Of a stretch of 64,000 nt of DNA, positions 60,883 through 64,000 are shown in pieces. The DNA is from Mycocentrospora acerina (Eukaryota > Ascomycota > Dothideomycetes > Pleosporales), in NCBI GenBank assembly GCA_022701365.1, contig JAKUHH010000167.1, forward strand, positions 62,001 through 126,000, written 5' to 3'. The notes under the pieces were generated by a model, which worked only from the letters and a program-made list of their open reading frames with translations, was not told the DNA's origin and ran no database searches. Each line of letters begins with the position of its first letter. Positions within the stretch are counted from its first letter, which is position 1. The translations under genes and the position numbers were made by a program.

Positions 60883-63800
60883 CTAGTACCTCCTACCGTA
60901 GCCTCCATCATCACCACCATATCCGCCAGGTGGCCTTCTGGAATCTTCATCCTCATCTCCGTCATTGCGACGTCCATGGCCATATCCGCGAGATCCCTGG
61001 CGGTCTTCTGAATCCGCGTCACGACCGCCACCGTATCCGGAACGCTCCTCGCCACCATATCCTGAGCGTTCCTCACGACCATACCCGGAACGTTCATCAC
61101 CGCCGTAGCCTGATCGTTCCTCGCGACCATACCCGGAAGACTCCTGACGACTGTAGCTAGAAGACTCTTGACTATAACCTGAAGTCTCTTGGCGACCGTA
61201 TCCAGAACTCTCCTCTCGACCCTCGCCGTAGCGCCTCTCTTCTCCGTAACCACTACTTTCCTGTGAGTAACCACCAGAGCGCCTCTCAGGACTCTTGCTC
61301 TTTCTCCTCCTCGGCTCTTCGCGGTCTCGCGAACGGCGCCTGTGTTCACCTGAACCTGAACGACGCTTGTCAGCATCGTTATCAGAATCGTCGTCGCCGC
61401 TACCATGCTTCTTCTTATATTTCTTCTTCTCTTCTTTCTCGTCTTTTTCACGCCTCTTACGCTCTTTCTTTGCGCGCTTCTCGTCATCATCTTCGCTATC
61501 TTCGTCCTCTGAATGCTTCTTGGATTTGGATTTGGATTTCGACTTACCGCGATTCCTGTTCGGATGTTAATTCAGTTCGTCTTGTGTCACTTTTCCACCA
61601 CTTACTCATTTTCCTCGGCGTAGTATTGCCCGGACTGGTCAAAACCCTCACGACGTTCGGAAGAGTTCCATTCATTTCCACTCTGGACGCGACGCTCCTC
61701 GCGGCGCTCGTATCCGCCAGATCCAGGATAACCCGAAGTCTCAACACGCTGCTCATAGCTGTATGACCCACCCTGGTTGTCTTCTTCATGACGGGAGTAC
61801 TCTTCACGGCGGCCACCACTAGGCAGCTCGGTTCGTTTGTACTGAGCTTGGCCATAACGGTCAGGTTCACCAGAAGATCCTTGATGGCGACCAGACTCGG
61901 AGTAAGACTGAGTGTATGAGCCGTCGTTGCCCTGGTACTCATTCTTTTGAGTCTTCGTCTCATCGTCAGCAAATGCGCCGCTGAGCAGCGACCCGCCGAT
62001 TCCACCGACTAAACCCCCAACAAGACCACCAAGAGCGCCGCCTCCAACAGCTTCACTAGCAAGTTTTCCAGCTTGGTCGCTGACTTGCTGAGCTTGTTGG
62101 TTAGGGCGTCCGCCCTTGCCTCCAGACGAACCAAAGTCATTTGCCATGCCGAGAGGCTTGCAGCAACCGTGACCCTTGTCACGTACATCAGCTCTGTGGT
62201 TCTCACCGTTCTGTACACCCTGGCGACTGAGCTTTTGTGTGAGGCTACGCTGCTGCTGGCGGTCATGGGTCTCCCACCATTGACGGACAGTGTCGAACAT
62301 TATTTGGCGACCTTGCTGGACACCACGATCCTGTGTGTTGACACAAGCTGGGTGATGAAAGACACCGTTAATGATGCGGTCAATTGTACTCTCTGTGTCT
62401 GCCTCACCGTCCCAACACTGGACGATTTGGGGCACAGCCCACTTCAAGACAGCAGAAGCGACCTGACCAGCAGGCTCATTAAGAATGTTTGAGAAGTGAT
62501 CCTTGGACAGCATGCTGTGGGTTGGGTCGCTGCAATTATCGTCATTGAAAACGATGTACTGCTTGTCACGCGAGCTTGCAATAACTTCGCTTGAGCCAGT
62601 CTCAAGTTCAGTCTTAACCTGGTTCAAGATAGGCAAGACATACGGAGCAAGCAGGCTAAAGACGAAGACGGTAACCTGGTTCTGAACCTCCTCGATAAGT
62701 TCCGGAAGAACGGGAATCTTCTCAATGAATTCAGAAATGGCCTGCATAATCTCGTCGTGAAACTCCATGATAGGGTAAATTTGCTTGACGAGCTCACCGG
62801 CCTGCTCAGTGAAAGCCTCAGGCTCCAGAGGTGTAACGCGAAGGTTGTTCATAGATGCCGCACTGGCATTGTTCTCAAGCTCATCTGCCTTGCTAGCTTC
62901 GTCTTTGCCACCGAAGATGCCATCGGGAAGCTTGGCCAGGAGCTCCTTGATCTTGCTCTTGTTCTTCTTTCGGTCGGCATCCGATATTGCGCCCTCAAGC
63001 TCCTGAAGCTCAGACTGAGTAGCCTTATCAGAGATTTCACCACAAACTGAGTGCAGAAAGTCAACACCACCGAAGGTTCCAGTGACAAGAGGGTACACCT
63101 CTTTGCCAGCTTCCTCGACGTGAATTTGGGTCCGGCTTCCGACGTGCGGGAAGATATCAGTGGCGCCCAATTCTATCAAGGCAAGCTCTGTGTAGTTTGA
63201 GTGTGCAGAGTAGTCTTCCAAGCAGTGAGTAGCCGTGCCTAGGAGACGAAGAGCCTCGTGGAAGTCTGGTCCCTGTCCTCCAGAGCGTTGACCAAGATCA
63301 ATGCAACGGCGAAGCAGATCCCGGACCATGCTAGCAGATGTCATGATACCCAAATTCTCTGAAGCAATGTAGTTCTTGAGACCAGTACGCTCGTCAACGC
63401 TCAGTTCGCGTCTCTCGTCGACAGGGCCTCGGAGGCGGCGGTCATAGTCGCGGGCATCGACATTGTCGGCGTAGTCCTAGTGATTCAGTATGAGAAGGTA
63501 TTATGGGTTAAAGCCGCTCACTTTGGGGTTGTCAATGTGTTCCTCTGGTCTGTAGCAGCCCAGCCTGTCCCTGGTGACCTCAAACTCCTTCGTTCCGTAT
63601 CCGAAACTGAGGAAGCCCAGAACCCAGAGCAGAAGACGGATAGCCTCTGCCGACACCGCCTTTACGGTGCCCACATCGACAGCCTGTGAGTAGTCTCGGA
63701 GCCAGTTGCCAAAGTAGACACGCTTCACATCCATCTTGCTGAACTTCTTACCTGTGCGGCTCGAGATGAGCAGCGTGAGCAGCGTGTCTTCAATATCGCC

Positions 63801-63938
63801 ATGGCGCCAGTTCTGACCCTCGACAGCACTCAGGCTGGCGATGTTACCTGCACCAAAGGCCGCGGTGGGACGGGCCCAAAAAGCGAGGAGAATGAGGCAG
63901 GGCAGCCATATGTCGCTGAACTGAAGGTTCGGCGGCAT
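60883..63938 (-). CDS. het-C: Het-C family protein with long repetitive C-terminal tail
   Basis: Het-C controls vegetative incompatibility in Neurospora crassa, while homologues elsewhere are general fungal proteins. Exons are 63938-63522, 63476-61606 and 61555-60883, giving 986 residues. A signal peptide (about 1-27) is followed by FGAGNIASLSAVEGQNWRHGDIED, VYFGNWLRDYSQAVDVGT, and ATHCLEDYSAHSNYTELALIELG, all hallmarks of Het-C. A glycine zipper-like stretch (VGGGALGGLVGGLVGGIGGSLLSG) lies in the middle. A conserved in-frame stop after ENE is removed by a 50-nt intron (61556-61605, donor GTAAGT, acceptor AACAG). This adds about 224 residues: Lys/Asp/Glu-rich, then tandem SGYG(R/G)EER-type repeats, ending GGYGRRY. 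No hypervariable specificity segment can be judged from a single sequence. Confidence 0.93.
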
Positions 63939-64000
63939 CTTGCTTGCTGAATCTAAAAGGCAGTTTGAAAAGGCGCAGATTTTGCTATGTACTTGTTATA
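63939..64000. other. Het-C upstream flank, cut by window edge
   Basis: Only 62 bp of the region upstream of the Het-C start are present; no further gene can be seen. Confidence 0.6.

Overview
This window is nuclear DNA from a filamentous ascomycete, most likely a Dothideomycete close to Pleosporales (inference from protein content and gene style). Genes are closely spaced on both strands. Most have 1-7 short GT-AG introns (mainly 45-100 nt) with ACTAAC/GCTAAC-type branch points. The proteins are typical fungal ones: a SLN1-type hybrid histidine kinase, Zn2Cys6 regulator, HET domain, Het-C and nonaspanin. I rebuilt 20 protein genes exon by exon, checking reading phase at every junction, plus one intron-containing tRNA gene. 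No CRISPR array, insertion sequence or prokaryotic operon is present.

Layout, left to right. 0-7 kb: a truncated COMPASS subunit gene (SWD1) diverges from RPB1, the largest RNA polymerase II subunit. 8.8-10.4 kb: a peroxisomal D-amino-acid oxidase. 12.6-16.3 kb: the osmosensing kinase SLN1. 18.2-20.4 kb: a nine-pass EMP70/nonaspanin. 20.9 kb: tRNA-Glu(CUC). 21.7-26.4 kb: a Zn2Cys6 regulator diverging from L-rhamnonate dehydratase, probably a sugar-acid catabolic pair. 27.3-31.9 kb: a 1371-residue protein joining a homeodomain-like segment, zinc-finger-like segment, protein kinase and HET domain. 32.2-41.0 kb: RRP7, a SYLF-domain protein and NUP85. 41.9-46.6 kb: a peroxisomal crotonase, RPL20 and CSN12. 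48.6-49.5 kb: a BTB protein. 49.5-53.9 kb: a gene-poor stretch with one secreted subtilisin. 53.9-60.1 kb: DMC1, a seven-knuckle CCHC protein (GIS2/CNBP type) and UDP-GlcNAc pyrophosphorylase. 60.9-63.9 kb: Het-C.

Most genes are housekeeping and are not one pathway. Three groupings may mean something: SWD1/RPB1 (H3K4 methylation and Pol II share a promoter region); the regulator/L-rhamnonate dehydratase pair; and two genes related to heterokaryon incompatibility (the kinase-HET fusion and Het-C) about 29 kb apart. The fusion is the strongest candidate for an undescribed system. Its kinase lacks its glycine loop and catalytic lysine unless it is spliced to the upstream exons, and its HET core motif is altered.

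Functions are assigned from recognisable motifs and remembered family patterns. No database search was run. Exon boundaries are manual predictions.
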